The notes: a model not told the origin generated them from the letters alone. A DNA stretch of 46,398 nt from Adlercreutzia sp. ZJ473 (GCF_013185065.1 NZ_JAAVTO010000014.1:1-46398); one strand, 5' to 3'. Shown: positions 31,161 to 41,105, numbered from the stretch's first letter. Made by a program: numbers and translations.

Positions 31161-33548
31161 CTATGCCTCCTTGCCAGCGTACTTGCGAATGTTGCACCAA
31201 GAGTCCCAGTAGCAGTCGGTCGAGCCCGTGAGCGAGCTCATCGACTCCACGTAGGGGTTGGGGTGATGCCCGGCGGCCAGCCAGTCGGCGAACCACTTGT
31301 CCTCGAGCGGCCCCTGCGAGTCCTGTCCTGCGCACTGGGCCGTGATCTCGGCGTACGTGCCCTCCTCGAACTGGCGGCGGCGCCAGCCGAACCACACGTG
31401 CACGGTGCCCTCGGGGATGCTCTCGTCCAGGTCGAGGCGCGTCACCACGTGCCCGCGGTCGTTGTACACCTCCACCTTGTCGTTCTGCGCCAGGCCCGCG
31501 CGCTCGGCGTCGGCCGGGTTCAGGCGCGTGGCCGGCGTCTCGCCCGAGAGCTTCACGGTGATGGGGTCGTCGGTGAAGCTCGACTGCATGAAGAAGCGCT
31601 GGCGACCGGTGAACAGCTGGTACGGATAGTCCTTCGACTTGCCGATCTTGTTCGGCTCAAGCACGCGCGTCGTCGCCATGCCCAGGTCGGCGAGCTTCTC
31701 TGCGTAGATGATCTCCATGCGCCCCGTCTCGTTGTCGAGCACTTCCGCGGGGTTGAGGTACGGCGTGTACTTCGGCTCGGGCGGCGCGGCGGCACGGATG
31801 ATCTTCTCCTCCTTGAGGCGCGCGTAGGTGACGGGCGGCTGGATGCCTGCCACCAGCGGGTACTTCGTCTGCAGGCGGATGTCGATGTACTCGGGGATGG
31901 ACAGGGTGAAATAGTCGCCGAGGCCCACGCGCTTCGCGAGCTCGCTGAACACCCACACGGGCTCGTGGCCGTCGACCTGCGGCTCGATGGCCGGCTCCTG
32001 CAGGATGAGGTGGTTGTAACACGCGCCGGTGATGAGGTCCTCGCGCTCGAACGACATGAGGTCGGGCAGCACGTAGTCGGCGATCTCACCGGTGTCGGTG
32101 AGCCACACGTCGTAGTCCACCACCAGCTCCATGTCGCGCACCACGTCGAGCCAGCGCTGGCGGTCGGGCTGCTGGTGCACGGGGTTGCCGCTGCATACGA
32201 TGAGCGCCTTGTACGGGCTGTCGTCAGCCTCGGCGGCGGCGAACCACTGCGCCATGCGCACGGGCACCGACTTCACGTTCGCCGCGCCGTCGGGGCAGCT
32301 GATCGGCGCGTCGTTGAACACCAGGGGCCAGCTCTGCAGCTGCAGGGCCTCGAAGACGCCGCTCTTCGGCTTGCCGAGGCGGCCCGTCAAGCACCCGAGC
32401 AGCAGGAACTGGCGGTACGTCTCGTTGGAGTTGCGGTAGCGCAGGCCGTAGCCGCTCAGGATGAAGGCGTTCTCGGCCTCCACCCAGTCGCGCGCGAGGC
32501 GCTCGGCGTCCGCGGCCGAGATGCCGCACTTCTCGGCGGCCAGCTCGAACGTGTACTCCGCCGAGGAGTCCTTCAGCTTCTGCAGCGCCGTGGTGAGGCC
32601 GCGCCCGTCAACCTGGTAGGCGCCGAGCAGCTGCACGTCAGCGCCCTCGGGGTAGTCCCCGCGCTTGGGCGCAACGGGAACGGGCGCGCCTGACGTCGCG
32701 TCCCACACGAGGAAGTTGTTCTCCGCGTCGCGCGCGAGCTGGCCCGTCTCGTCGTCGACGAGGTAGGCCGCGATGGAGCGCGCCAGCAGGTAGTCGTTCG
32801 CCTGCAGGTCGTTCTGCAGGATGTAGCTCACCATGGCCATGGCGAGGTAGCCGTCGCTCGCCGGCTTCATGCCCACGAACTCGTCGGCGAACCCGGCCGT
32901 GCCGTCGAAGATGAGGCCCAGGTCGACGATGCGTGCCCCCGCTTCGCGCGCACGCACGAGGTTCTGGGCGCAGCGCATCTGGTTCTCGATGGGGTTGCAG
33001 CCCCACACGTAGATGAGGTCGGTGCCCACCATGATGCGCGGGTCGACCACCGTGCGCGGGAACTCGCTGCCCGCGTTGTAGAACTCGGCGTAGAACGGCC
33101 CGTTGTCGAGGCCGATGGACCCGAGCGGCACCGTGACGCCGAACGTGTTGGCGAAGCGGAACGGCATGAGGTTCTCGAAGCTGTACTGCGCGGGCACGCC
33201 GGCGCCGAGGTTCCACAGCACCACCGAGGAGGCGCCGTAGGTGTCGCGGACGTGGCACAGCTTCTCGCCGATTTCGTCAAGCGCCTGGTCCCAGCTGATC
33301 TCCTCCCACTGGCCGCCTCCGCGCTCGCCGACGCGCTTGAGCGGCTTTTGCAGGCGCTTCGGGTCGTACGGCTGGCGCCCGGCAAGGCATCCTTTCTGGC
33401 AGATGTGCCCGTCGGGCTCCTCGGGGGCCGAGTAGACGATGCGCTCCATGCGCTCGATCTTGCCATCCTTCACGATGGTCTTGAGCGCGCAGTAGTCATG
33501 GTCTCCCCAGCCAGGACATGCGGTGTATACGAAAGACTCTTCCGCCAT
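31161..33548 (-). CDS. Second molybdopterin oxidoreductase, DMSO reductase superfamily
   Basis: The 795-residue subunit starts with an atypical cluster motif, ACPGWGDHDYCALKT then GHICQKGCLAG (eight residues between the first two Cys instead of two or three). Family segments follow: WEEISWDQALDEIGEKL, VVLWNLGAGVPAQYSFENLM, LIYVWGCNPIENQMR and the C-terminal cofactor domain from about residue 650 (LFTGRQRFFMQSSF, NPADAERAGLAQNDKVEVYN, WFGWRRRQFEEG). No Tat signal is present and no membrane subunit is nearby. Sequence features differ enough from the enzyme at 11616-13907 to suggest a different substrate. GAGGAG lies 5-6 bases before the ATG. An HSL-type esterase upstream on the same strand may supply the substrate (inference). 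Confidence 0.9.
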   Translation of the reverse strand: MAEESFVYTACPGWGDHDYCALKTIVKDGKIERMERIVYSAPEEPDGHICQKGCLAGRQPYDPKRLQKPLKRVGERGGGQWEEISWDQALDEIGEKLCHVRDTYGASSVVLWNLGAGVPAQYSFENLMPFRFANTFGVTVPLGSIGLDNGPFYAEFYNAGSEFPRTVVDPRIMVGTDLIYVWGCNPIENQMRCAQNLVRAREAGARIVDLGLIFDGTAGFADEFVGMKPASDGYLAMAMVSYILQNDLQANDYLLARSIAAYLVDDETGQLARDAENNFLVWDATSGAPVPVAPKRGDYPEGADVQLLGAYQVDGRGLTTALQKLKDSSAEYTFELAAEKCGISAADAERLARDWVEAENAFILSGYGLRYRNSNETYRQFLLLGCLTGRLGKPKSGVFEALQLQSWPLVFNDAPISCPDGAANVKSVPVRMAQWFAAAEADDSPYKALIVCSGNPVHQQPDRQRWLDVVRDMELVVDYDVWLTDTGEIADYVLPDLMSFEREDLITGACYNHLILQEPAIEPQVDGHEPVWVFSELAKRVGLGDYFTLSIPEYIDIRLQTKYPLVAGIQPPVTYARLKEEKIIRAAAPPEPKYTPYLNPAEVLDNETGRMEIIYAEKLADLGMATTRVLEPNKIGKSKDYPYQLFTGRQRFFMQSSFTDDPITVKLSGETPATRLNPADAERAGLAQNDKVEVYNDRGHVVTRLDLDESIPEGTVHVWFGWRRRQFEEGTYAEITAQCAGQDSQGPLEDKWFADWLAAGHHPNPYVESMSSLTGSTDCYWDSWCNIRKYAGKEA

Positions 33549-33809
33549 TTCAGCTCCTCTCGCTCGCTGATGCTTGGCTCCGCGTGCGGGACGCGTGAGC
33601 CTGCTCTAAGGATACGCCTGATGAGAGCGGGGGAGAAGGCTTCTCTGCTGATAATTCCGAATGCTTGGGAGTGTCGTCGCGCATCAAGGCAACCCTTCTC
33701 CGAAGGACGGTGGAGCGGCTGCGGGACGTCAGGTGAGCGGCGGAGCAGCTGCGGAACAGCGTTGGGGCTGGGAAGGTGCCTGCATGTGGATCGGGCGCAC
33801 ATGCGTCTC

Positions 33810-33845
33810 GCTGCGCTCCCCGTTGAGTGCGACGGGGAGCGCAGC
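33810..33845 (-). terminator. 14-bp perfect hairpin downstream of the esterase gene
   Basis: GCTGCGCTCCCCGT (33810-33823) pairs exactly with 33832-33845 across 8 nt, 9 nt beyond the esterase stop on the minus strand. The remaining part of 33549-33854 is the leader of the molybdoenzyme operon; no clear promoter is seen. Confidence 0.65.
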
Positions 33846-33854
33846 GCTCGGCAG

Positions 33855-34739
33855 CTACAGGTACTTGCGCAGGGCGTCGATCATCATCAGCTGGCATTCC
33901 TCGGCAGCGGCCTCGGCGACGGGGGTCTTGCCCATCCCGTACCGGGGCATGCTGTAGCCGTGCCCGACGCCGAAGAACCGCTTGCCCGTGGTCGTCACAC
34001 CGGCTGCCATCAGGTGCTTGGCGTACTCCTCCGCTTCGAAGCAGAGCGAGTCGCCCTCGGCGGTGAGGATGAGGTGCGGGGGCAGGCCGACCAGCTGGTC
34101 CCGCTCGGCGAACAGCGGCGAGAGGTGCGGGTTTTTGCCGTCTTTGGGGTCGCGGTAGCACAGGTCGAATACCGCGGCCAGGTCGGGCGGGATGCAGCCC
34201 TCCGGGGTCGGCTTGGCGTGCGCGTCGGTGTTGAGGTCGACCGTCGGGTAGTCCATTATCACGCACTTCAGCTCGAACGCGCCCGTCTCCTTGGCCATCA
34301 TCGCGACCACCGTCGAGATGTTCCCGCCGGCGCTGTGGCCGCCTATGGCCATGCGAGCGGGGTCGACGCCGAACTTCTCGGGGTTGTCGTGGACGTACTC
34401 GACCACGTCGAACACGTCCTCCTTGTCGGCCGGGAACATGCTCTCCGGGGCGAGGCGGTAGGACGGGCTGATGACCACGACGCCCAGCTCGTCGGCGACC
34501 CTGCGGCAGAACTCGTCGTCGAGCTCCGGGCGGCCGTAGATGAACCCGCCGCCGTGAACGTTGATGAAGACGGGCAGGGGGCCCTCGGCGGCGTCCTCAG
34601 GCCTGTACACGACCACCTGGCGCTGGCCTGACCGCACAGGTACCTGGGCGTACTCCCCCGTGGTGCCGAGCTTCTCGACGATCTTGTCCGCGCCGGCGCG
34701 GAGGGTCTGAATCATTTCCATAACCTTGGCGTCAACCAT
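33855..34739 (-). CDS. Alpha/beta hydrolase, hormone-sensitive-lipase (acetyl esterase) type
   Basis: The 294-residue enzyme has the HSL oxyanion motif HGGGFIYGRP (about residue 70), RLAPESMFPAD, the nucleophile elbow GGHSAGGN with catalytic Ser, and a C-terminal GVGHGY with the likely catalytic His; LTAEGDSL holds the probable acid residue. Such enzymes cleave short-chain acyl esters and lack a signal peptide, as here. ATG 34739 follows GAGGAGGAG at four bases; an upstream in-frame start at 34769 is less likely. An 8-bp hairpin, CGCATGGC with its complement (34765-34783), lies in the leader. The gene precedes the second molybdoenzyme operon with 306 nt and a terminator between them. Confidence 0.88.
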   Translation of the reverse strand: MVDAKVMEMIQTLRAGADKIVEKLGTTGEYAQVPVRSGQRQVVVYRPEDAAEGPLPVFINVHGGGFIYGRPELDDEFCRRVADELGVVVISPSYRLAPESMFPADKEDVFDVVEYVHDNPEKFGVDPARMAIGGHSAGGNISTVVAMMAKETGAFELKCVIMDYPTVDLNTDAHAKPTPEGCIPPDLAAVFDLCYRDPKDGKNPHLSPLFAERDQLVGLPPHLILTAEGDSLCFEAEEYAKHLMAAGVTTTGKRFFGVGHGYSMPRYGMGKTPVAEAAAEECQLMMIDALRKYL

Positions 34740-34961
34740 CTTCTCCTCCTCAAGTAGGTTGCCTCGCATGGCTTTGCCATGCGCTTTGATTATGGCACAT
34801 TTGCAAAACAGGGGGAGTGCACCGTGCAGAGGAGGGCGTTAGCGCAGGTCGAACATGCCGCGAATTCAGCCGGGGATGGCGTTCGTGGATGCGTCGTCGG
34901 CGTAGCCGCTGGCGTAGCTGACAACGCTGCTGACAGCGCTATCGAAAACGTAGCCGACAAC

Positions 34962-35159
34962 GTTACCGACAACGGCGCTTTTTCATCCACCTCCCAAGTG
35001 ATTCTGGATGGAAAGGGGTCGTTGTCGGCGATTTCCTGGGAAAAGTGGATGCGAAAGGCCCGTTGTCGGTGGTTCTCGGGGCTCGAATCGCCGATAACGG
35101 GCGTTTTCCAGCCGGCTTTCCCGAGTTGTGGATGAGAAAGGGGCGTTGTCGGTGCTTCG
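34962..35159. repeat. R1 structured repeat, copy C
   Basis: Same length and unit order as copy A, with roughly a dozen substitutions by eye. Just upstream (34914-34961) are extra degenerate unit ends (GTAGCTGACAACG, GTAGCCGACAACG), as if the element has grown by short duplications. The whole stretch 34740-35282 has no gene. Confidence 0.9.
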
Positions 35160-35282
35160 GGCCCCCGTTGCTTTCGCTTCGCCTATTGTCCGGGCGCCGC
35201 GCGGGCCATGACAGGGCGGGAGGTTTGTGCGAAAATAGGCTCCAAGACAAGAAGAGCATGCTTAGCCTGTTAGGTACCCGTT

Positions 35283-38200
35283 ATGTCAGCGCAGTTCAAT
35301 ATACGCACAGCCGACAAGGCGAGGGTCGCGCGCCTCATGCAGGACCTCGGCCTCCCGCGGTTCATCGCGGCAACGCTGGTTGCGCGCGGCGTCGCCACGC
35401 CGCATGCGGCGCGGCTGTTCCTGCAGCCCTCGCTTGAGCGCGACTGGCTCAACCCCTACGACATCCCCGGCCTGTCCGAGGTGGCCGACGCGCTCGAGGA
35501 CGCCATCCGCCGGCGCCTGCACGTGGTGGTGTTCGGCGACTTCGACCTCGACGGCATCTCGGCCACCACGGTGCTCACGCGCGGCCTGCGCGCGCTCGGC
35601 GGCAAGGCCACGCCCTTCATCCCGCGCCGCTTCGACGAGGGCTACGGCCTCACGCAGGCGGCGTACGCGCGCGTGAAGGCGCTCGAGCCGGACTTCATCG
35701 TGACGGTCGACTGCGGCATCGCCTGCAGGGACGAGGTGGCCGCCATCGTGGCCGACGGCGTGCCCGTGTGCGTCACCGACCACCACGAGGCGGCCGACCT
35801 CGTGCCGCGCGGCGTGCCCGTGGCCGACCCCAAGATGGACCCGGCTTGCGAGAGCTCCATCCTCGCGGGCGTCGGCGTGGCGCTCAAGCTCGTGCAGATG
35901 CTCGGCGCGCGCATGGGCTACCCCTACCTGTGGCGCTCCTACACCGACTTCGCCACGCTCGGGACCGTGGCCGACCTCATGCCCATGCGCGGGGAGAACC
36001 GCGCGCTCGTGGCCGACGGGCTCGCGCGCATGAACGCCAACCCACGCCCCTGCGTCGCGGCGCTCGTGGGCACCACGGGCGCGGCGGGCAAGCCGCTCAC
36101 GGCCACCTCGCTGAGCTTCTCGCTCATCCCGCGCCTCAACGCGGCGGGCCGCATGGGCGACGCGCAGCTCGCGCTCGACCTGCTCATGTGCGACAACTTC
36201 GGCGAGGCGTGCGCGCTCGCGGAGAAGCTCGAGGGCGTGAACGACCAGCGCCGCGCCATCGAGGCCGAGCTCTCCGAGATCGCCAAGGCGCAGGCCGCCG
36301 AGGTCTACCACGGTCAGCGGGCGCTCGTGGTGGCGGGCGCGGGCTGGCACGAGGGCGTGAAGGGCATCGTGGCGAGCCGCCTGGTGAACACCTACGGCGT
36401 GCCCGCGCTGCTGTTCACCGTCGACGGCGACGAGGCGCGCGGCAGCGGGCGCTCCGTGGGCTCGGTGAACCTGTTCGCGGCGGTGGAGAACGCGTCTGAC
36501 CTGGTCACGCGCTTCGGCGGCCACGAGGCGGCCGTGGGCGTGACGCTGCCCGTGGCAAACCTCGAGGCGTTCGCGCGGCGCCTGTGCGCGTACATGGACG
36601 CGCTTCCCGAAGACGACTTCCACCCCATGGTCGAGATCGACGCGTGCGTCGATCTCGACGAGCTCACGCTCGAGACCGTGGGCATGCTCGATATGCTCGC
36701 GCCGTTCGGGCAGGAGAACCCCCAGCCCACCTTCCTCGCGCGCAACGTGTCGCTCGAGCGCTGCCGCGCGGTGGGCGCCGAGAAGAACCACTTCTCGTGC
36801 ACGCTCACCAACGGGCGCTGCGCGGTGAACGGCATCATGTTCCACTGCGGCTACATCGACACGCTGCTGTACAACGAGTCGGTGGTCGACGCGGCGTTCT
36901 CCGTGCAGATCGACGAGTGGCGCGGCCGCCGCTCGGTGAAGGCCATGCTCGAGACGCTCTCGCCCGCGCGCTCGTGCGGCGCGCTCAAGGCGTGCCTGAA
37001 CCCCGCGTCGCTCGCGTTCTTCGACGACCTGTTCGGCATGAGCGACGAGGAGCTCTGCGCCCAGGCCGACGCGACGGCCGACGAGGAGCCTGACGCGCTC
37101 GTGCAGCGCGCGGCGGCGCGCGCCCGCTGGGAGGCGCTCGCCCGCGAGGACGCCGACGCGCTCGAGGAGGCCATCGTGCGCGCCATCATCGGGACGAGCG
37201 CGCTGCACCCCTCGCAGCGCGAGATCCTCGACCGTTTGCGCGCGGGCACCTCCACGCTGGCCGTCATGGCCACGGGGCGCGGCAAGTCGCTCACCTTCCA
37301 GGTGCACGCGGCGCTGCGGGCGCTTCTGGCCCGCGAGGCCAGCGTGTTCGTGTACCCGCTGCGCGCGCTCATCGCCGACCAGGCGTTCCACCTCACGACG
37401 GCGTTCGAGCGCTTCGGGCTCTCCTGCTGCATCCTCACCGGCGAGTCCACGGCGGAGGAGCGCGCGCGGGTGTGCGCGGGCCTGGCCGCGGGCACGGTGG
37501 ACATCGTGCTCACCACGCCCGAGTACCTCATCCGCCACGTGGGCGAGATCGGCGCGTGCGGGCGGATCGGGTTCGTGGTGGTCGACGAGGCGCACCACAT
37601 CGGCTTGGCGAAGGCGGGCTCGCGCGTGGCCTACACGCAGCTCGGCATGGCCGTCTCGCAGCTCGGCGCGCCCGTGGTGCTCGCCGTCACCGCCACGGCG
37701 CCCGACGGCGTGGCCGCCGACATCGACGCCACGCTCCCGCTCCAGGACAGCGTGATCGACGAGACGGCGCGCGAGAACCTCTCCGTCGACGACCAGCGCA
37801 ACATCCGCAACCGCGACGACTACCTGGCCAACCTGGTGGCGGCGGGCGGCAAGACGGTGGTGTACGTGAACTCGCGCGAGCAGTCCATCACGCTGGCGCG
37901 CCTGCTGCGCCGCCGCGTGCCGCAGCTCGCGCCGCTCATCGGCTTCTACAACGCGGGCCTCACGCGCCCCGAGCGCAAGCGCGTTGAGGAGCTGTTCCGC
38001 AACGACGAGATCATGGTGCTCGTGGCCACGTCGGCCTTCGGCGAGGGGGTCGACATCCCCAACATCCGCCACGTGGTGCTCTACCACCTGCCGTTCAACG
38101 AGGTGGAGTTCAACCAGATGGCGGGCCGGGCGGGCCGCGACGGCAAGCCCGCGTGCGTCCATCTGCTCTACGGGCGGCAGGACGTGGCCTTGAACGAGCG

Positions 38201-38627
38201 CATCCTGGCGAACATGACGCCCGACCACGACGTGATGGCGCAGGTGTACCGCCGCCTGCGCGCGCGGCAGCGCCAGACCCCGGGCAGCTACTTCTGCATG
38301 GAGAACGGGGACCTGGCCGCGCTCGCGTCCGACGAGCTGCACGTGGTGGCGCCCGAGGCGGCCGCCTGCGGCGTGGCGGTCTTTCGCGAGCTCGGGCTCA
38401 TCGAGACGCGTGTATCATGCAACGCGGGGCAGACCGAGCGCTGGATCCGCGTGAACGAGGGCGCGTCGAAGGTGGAGCTCACCGACTCGGTGCGCTACCG
38501 CGAGGGGCTCGGCGAGCGCGGCGTGTTCGACGCGTTTCGCGACTGGGCCCTGGCCCAGGACTCGCAGGGCCTGATCGTGAGGGTCTCGCACCCGATCGTC
38601 CCGCGCGGCTGGCGCGGGGGAAACTAG
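35283..38627 (+). CDS. RecJ-type exonuclease fused to a RecQ-like helicase
   Basis: A 1114-residue fusion. Residues 1 to about 560 are RecJ: VVFGDFDLDGISATTVLTRG (DHH motif I), VDCGIACRDE, CVTDHHEAADL (DHH), and the DHHA1 part with GRSVGSVNLFAAVENASDLV, RFGGHEAAVG. From about 635 it is a superfamily-2 helicase: HPSQREILDRL, Walker A MATGRGKSLTFQ (RecQ usually TGGGKS), VVVDEAHHIG, LAVTATAP, VATSAFGEGVDIPNI and NQMAGRAGRDGKP. The C-terminal 150 residues lack a clear HRDC domain. Both nuclease and helicase motifs look intact, so one chain probably unwinds and degrades ssDNA 5'-3', as separate RecQ and RecJ do in RecF-pathway repair. The ribosome site before ATG 35283 is weak. rel follows. Confidence 0.9.
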   Translation: MSAQFNIRTADKARVARLMQDLGLPRFIAATLVARGVATPHAARLFLQPSLERDWLNPYDIPGLSEVADALEDAIRRRLHVVVFGDFDLDGISATTVLTRGLRALGGKATPFIPRRFDEGYGLTQAAYARVKALEPDFIVTVDCGIACRDEVAAIVADGVPVCVTDHHEAADLVPRGVPVADPKMDPACESSILAGVGVALKLVQMLGARMGYPYLWRSYTDFATLGTVADLMPMRGENRALVADGLARMNANPRPCVAALVGTTGAAGKPLTATSLSFSLIPRLNAAGRMGDAQLALDLLMCDNFGEACALAEKLEGVNDQRRAIEAELSEIAKAQAAEVYHGQRALVVAGAGWHEGVKGIVASRLVNTYGVPALLFTVDGDEARGSGRSVGSVNLFAAVENASDLVTRFGGHEAAVGVTLPVANLEAFARRLCAYMDALPEDDFHPMVEIDACVDLDELTLETVGMLDMLAPFGQENPQPTFLARNVSLERCRAVGAEKNHFSCTLTNGRCAVNGIMFHCGYIDTLLYNESVVDAAFSVQIDEWRGRRSVKAMLETLSPARSCGALKACLNPASLAFFDDLFGMSDEELCAQADATADEEPDALVQRAAARARWEALAREDADALEEAIVRAIIGTSALHPSQREILDRLRAGTSTLAVMATGRGKSLTFQVHAALRALLAREASVFVYPLRALIADQAFHLTTAFERFGLSCCILTGESTAEERARVCAGLAAGTVDIVLTTPEYLIRHVGEIGACGRIGFVVVDEAHHIGLAKAGSRVAYTQLGMAVSQLGAPVVLAVTATAPDGVAADIDATLPLQDSVIDETARENLSVDDQRNIRNRDDYLANLVAAGGKTVVYVNSREQSITLARLLRRRVPQLAPLIGFYNAGLTRPERKRVEELFRNDEIMVLVATSAFGEGVDIPNIRHVVLYHLPFNEVEFNQMAGRAGRDGKPACVHLLYGRQDVALNERILANMTPDHDVMAQVYRRLRARQRQTPGSYFCMENGDLAALASDELHVVAPEAAACGVAVFRELGLIETRVSCNAGQTERWIRVNEGASKVELTDSVRYREGLGERGVFDAFRDWALAQDSQGLIVRVSHPIVPRGWRGGN

Positions 38628-38705
38628 CGGGAAAAAACAACCTACCGCCACGTGGCGCGCCTGCGCGCCGCGACGGCTGAGCTTGACGTACGGAAGGGGG
38701 CGCTT

Positions 38706-41099
38706 ATGGGCGCGCAGGGCAACAACGAGGAGATGCTGGGCAGGGCTCGGAAGGGAGTCGCCGTCAGGCAGACGGTCGACCTCATGCTGGGGCGGCCCTA
38801 CGTTGCCGAGCGGTCCATGGCCTCGGGCGTCGAGGCGGACCGTCGCACGCGCACGCCCGAGGAGCGCTTCGCCGAGCTGCAGGAGTTCACGCGCCCGTAC
38901 ATGACCGCCGACGAGGAGGCCATGCTCGAGCACGCCTTCGCGTTCGCCAACGCCGCGCACAAGGGGCAGTGCCGCAAGTCCGGCGAGCCGTTCATCATCC
39001 ACCCCATCGAGGTGGGCATCATCCTCGCCGACCTGCGCATGGACGCCGAGACCATCTGCGCGGCGCTTCTGCACGACACCGTGGAGGACACCGAGGTCAC
39101 CGCTGCTGACGTGGAGCGCGAGTTCAACGCGCAGGTGCGCCAGCTCGTCGAGGGCGTCACGAAGATCACGCGCATCGAGGTGGAGAGCCTCTCCGACGAG
39201 CAGGCGGCCACCATCCGCAAGATGTTCGTGGCCATGAGCAAGGACATCCGCGTCATCGTGATCAAGCTGGCCGACCGCCTGCACAACATGCGCACGCTCG
39301 CCGCGCTCAAGGAGGACCGCCGCATCTTCAAGAGCCGCGAGACGCTCGAGATCTACGCGCCCATCGCGCACCGCCTCGGCATCAACTCCATCAAGTGGGA
39401 GCTCGAGGACCTGTCGTTCTTCTACCTCGAGCCCAACAAGTACAAGCAGGTCAGCCGCATGGTCACGGAGAGCCGCTCCGAGCGGGAGGAGTACCTGGCG
39501 GGCGTGGTGGACATCATCCACGAGGAGATGGAGAAGGTGGGCATCCAGGCGCAGATCATGGGGCGCCCCAAGCACCTGTACTCCATCTACCAGAAGATGA
39601 CGAAGAAGGGCAAGGGCTTCTCGGAGATCTACGACCTCATCGCCGTGCGCGTGATCGTGAAGTCGGTGAAGGACTGCTACTCGGCGCTCGGCGCCGTGCA
39701 CACGCTGTGGCACCCGATGCCGGGGCGCTTCAAGGACTACATCGCCATGCCGAAGTTCAACATGTACCAGTCGCTTCACACCACGGTGATGGGCCCGGCG
39801 GGCCGCCCGCTCGAGGTGCAGATCCGCACCGAGGAGATGCACCGCGCGAGCGAGTACGGCGTGGCGGCGCACTGGCGCTACAAGGAGTCGGGCGGGAAGG
39901 TGAGCGCCGACGCGCTCGACCAGCAGCTGGCCTGGCTGCGCGAGATGGTGGACTGGCAGGACGAGACGGAGGACTCGCGCGAGTTCCTCAAGTCGCTCAA
40001 GATGGACCTCGACAACTCCGAGGTGTTCGTGTTCACGCCGAAGGGCGAGGTCATGAGCTTGCGCGCCGGCGCCACGCCGGTCGACTTCGCCTACGCCATC
40101 CACACCGAGGTGGGCAACCACTGCGTGGGCGCGAAGGTGAACGGCTCCATCGTGCCCCTGAGCTACGAGCTGCAGGTGGGCGACCGCGTGGAGATCCTCA
40201 CGCAGAAGAGCGCCACGCCCTCGCGCGACTGGCTCACCATGGTGAAGACGCCGTCGGCGCGCAGCAAGATCCGCTCGTACTTCTCCAAGGTGTCGCGCTC
40301 CGACGACCTGCAGCTCGGCCGCGACAAGCTCACGCGCGAGATGCGCAAGCACGGCCTGGGCATCTCGAGCGCGCAGTCGATGCGCGCGCTGAAGTCGGTG
40401 GCCGAGGCCATGGGCTTCAACGACCCCGACGACATGTTCGTGCAGCTCGGGACGGGCAAGGAGAGCGCCCAGCACGTGGCGAACCGCCTGCTGAAGATCC
40501 TCGTCGACAAGGGGACCGAGGACGCCGAGAAGCCGGGCTTCGGCATGAGCGCCTCCGCGACGGGCATCATGCCGCCGATGCTCACCAGCGTGAAGCGCGC
40601 GAAGAAGCACGAGACGCACTCCTCCAACGGCATCGTGGTGAAGGGCGTCGACGACGTGCTCGTGCGCCTGTCGCGCTGCTGCAACCCGGTGCCGGGCGAC
40701 GAGATCCTGGGGTTCGTGACCCGCGGGCGCGGCGTGTCGGTGCACCGGGCCGACTGCCCCAACGCCATCGAGCTCAAGAGGCAGCCCGAGCGCATCATCG
40801 ACGTGTCGTGGGAGGGCACGCCCTCGGCGGCCACGTCGTTCCAGGTGGAGATCTACATCGAGGCGCTCGACCGCATGAACCTGCTGCTCGACGTGACGCG
40901 CACCCTGTCGGAGGTGGGGGCCAACGTGCTGTCGTGCACCACCACCACGCACCGCGACGGCATGGTGGAGATGCGCTTTCTGTTCCAGGTGTCGGCGCTG
41001 TCGGGCATCGAGCACGCCCTCAAGCGCCTGAGCGAGATAGACGGCGTGTTCGACGCGCGGCGCATGGTGCCGGGGCAGTCGATCGGGAAGAGGAAGTAG
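38706..41099 (+). CDS. rel: Bifunctional (p)ppGpp synthetase/hydrolase
   Basis: The 797-residue protein has every Rel domain in order: HD hydrolase (HKGQCRKSGEPFIIHPIEVG, LLHDTVEDT about residue 123, KLADRLHNMRTLAALK), synthetase (RPKHLYSIYQKM, FSEIYDLIAVRVIV, RFKDYIAMPKFNMYQSLHTT), TGS (VFVFTPKGEVMSLRAGATPV), a zinc-finger/helical part with RCCNPVPGDEI, and a C-terminal ACT domain. The intact HD motif argues for hydrolysis as well as synthesis, so it is a Rel-type stringent-response enzyme. ATG 38706 is chosen because AAGGGGG lies five bases before it; the frame is open to 38652. It follows the RecJ-RecQ gene by 78 nt and precedes the MBL gene by 6 nt. Confidence 0.96.
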   Translation: MGAQGNNEEMLGRARKGVAVRQTVDLMLGRPYVAERSMASGVEADRRTRTPEERFAELQEFTRPYMTADEEAMLEHAFAFANAAHKGQCRKSGEPFIIHPIEVGIILADLRMDAETICAALLHDTVEDTEVTAADVEREFNAQVRQLVEGVTKITRIEVESLSDEQAATIRKMFVAMSKDIRVIVIKLADRLHNMRTLAALKEDRRIFKSRETLEIYAPIAHRLGINSIKWELEDLSFFYLEPNKYKQVSRMVTESRSEREEYLAGVVDIIHEEMEKVGIQAQIMGRPKHLYSIYQKMTKKGKGFSEIYDLIAVRVIVKSVKDCYSALGAVHTLWHPMPGRFKDYIAMPKFNMYQSLHTTVMGPAGRPLEVQIRTEEMHRASEYGVAAHWRYKESGGKVSADALDQQLAWLREMVDWQDETEDSREFLKSLKMDLDNSEVFVFTPKGEVMSLRAGATPVDFAYAIHTEVGNHCVGAKVNGSIVPLSYELQVGDRVEILTQKSATPSRDWLTMVKTPSARSKIRSYFSKVSRSDDLQLGRDKLTREMRKHGLGISSAQSMRALKSVAEAMGFNDPDDMFVQLGTGKESAQHVANRLLKILVDKGTEDAEKPGFGMSASATGIMPPMLTSVKRAKKHETHSSNGIVVKGVDDVLVRLSRCCNPVPGDEILGFVTRGRGVSVHRADCPNAIELKRQPERIIDVSWEGTPSAATSFQVEIYIEALDRMNLLLDVTRTLSEVGANVLSCTTTTHRDGMVEMRFLFQVSALSGIEHALKRLSEIDGVFDARRMVPGQSIGKRK

Positions 41100-41105
41100 G
41101 ACGCC

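Noticed and set aside
34779-35135. 118-codon plus-strand frame through R1 copy C, sharing its C-terminal peptide with a frame through copy A
   Set aside because: Upstream parts are unrelated between copies and there is no domain; shared ending is again the repeat.
35286-38342. 1018-codon open frame antisense to the RecJ-RecQ gene, and similar long antisense frames at 38415-41714, 4237-6255, 18312-20012 and 11622-13937
   Set aside because: They mirror the codon pattern of the real genes in GC-rich DNA (His/Arg/Ala/Val-rich, no domain motifs, no ribosome sites).
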